Source: an uncultured Actinomyces sp.
GTDB taxonomy: Bacteria; Actinomycetota; Actinomycetes; Actinomycetales; Actinomycetaceae
Length of the DNA: 13,840 bases
Reading direction: 5' to 3'
Assembly (NCBI GenBank): GCA_915063485.1
Contig: CAJZDJ010000052.1
Coordinates: 1-13,840, forward strand
Shown: positions 13,628 to 13,840 of the stretch, piece after piece
Position numbering within the stretch: position 1 is the first letter of the stretch
How the letters are laid out: each line of letters opens with the position of its first letter
The notes under the pieces: model-generated
Database searches by the model: none
What the model was told of the DNA's origin: nothing
What the model saw: the letters and a program-made list of their open reading frames with translations, nothing else
Translations under genes and position numbers: made by a program

Positions 13628-13689
13628 AGCTAAGTGCACGCATTGGCAGTTGCCAGGTTTTAAACCTGACAAAGCCTTGCGTTAGTGGG

Positions 13690-13840
13690 CTAGTCCTGGT
13701 TCTGTGGCGGCAGGGCGGCGATCATCGGGTCGTCATAGTCCTGCACCCCGGCAGCGCGGGCACCGCCGGGAGAGCCTAGGCCCTTTAGCTCAAAGAAGTC
13801 GATGTTAGCGCGGGTGTAGTCGGCCCACTCTTCAGGCACA
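13690..13840 (-). CDS. C-terminal end of an unidentified protein, 5' partial
   Basis: Forty-nine codons and a TAG stop (13690-13692) run in from the right edge: VPEEWADYTRANIDFFELKG, then a Gly/Pro/Ala-rich tail with GSPGGARAAG, a DYDDPMIAAL segment and PPQNQD at the end. GC-rich codon use matches the housekeeping genes to the left, and a proper terminator follows, so it is a real gene end. I do not recognise the family. By analogy with other actinobacteria, a gene of fatty-acid or acyl-CoA carboxylase metabolism is common near birA-maf, but nothing in these 49 residues proves that. Confidence 0.75.
   Translation of the reverse strand, partial: VPEEWADYTRANIDFFELKGLGSPGGARAAGVQDYDDPMIAALPPQNQD

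Overview
The window reads as a chromosomal segment of a Gram-positive actinobacterium. The purE-purK ... gtrA-like ... birA ... maf order resembles, from memory, the mycobacterial Rv3275c-Rv3282 neighbourhood. GTG starts are frequent, base composition is moderately GC-rich, and the protein families (LCP, Gpi18-like GT-C mannosyltransferases, Rv1264-type adenylate cyclase, monofunctional BirA) are typical of the phylum. Family Actinomycetaceae is a reasonable guess but is not proven by the sequence.

Layout. Positions 1-1280 (+) hold an LCP-family cell-wall glycopolymer ligase whose reading frame runs off the left edge. A strong hairpin at 1297-1333 separates it from the convergent galE (1367-2374, -). 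Then come purK (3085-4350, -) and purE (2513-3034, -), the paired purine-biosynthesis genes. From a short divergent promoter region, a rightward block starts: two tandem Gpi18/PIG-V-like GT-C glycosyltransferase paralogues (4425-6170 and 6381-7715), a GtrA-family membrane protein (7755-8231) and a DedA-family membrane protein (8313-8996). The first paralogue carries an Ala/Ser/Pro/Asp-rich insertion of about 150 residues that the second lacks. A hairpin at 9071-9098 separates dedA from a leftward pair, birA (10174-11025) and a class III adenylate cyclase (9098-10147). maf (11082-11732, +) is divergent from birA.

The right part differs in composition. A visibly more AT-rich pair on the minus strand, a secreted S1-family serine protease (12207-13442) and a small Cys-containing lipoprotein-like ORF (11736-12194), abuts the maf stop codon by 3 bases. 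It looks like an accessory insertion. A strong hairpin with a T-tract (13586-13627) ends the leftward gene that enters from the right edge (13690-13840, partial, unidentified).

How the genes may work together. LCP ligase, GalE, two GT-C enzymes expected to use polyprenyl-phosphate sugars, a GtrA-type polyprenyl-phosphate-sugar flippase candidate and a DedA-type undecaprenyl-phosphate recycling protein form a coherent set for assembling and attaching an envelope glycan. This is inferred from families and proximity. PurE/PurK, BirA, Maf and the cyclase are housekeeping or signalling neighbours. No tRNA, rRNA, CRISPR array, insertion sequence or riboswitch was recognised. No gene-free stretch exceeds about 235 bases.
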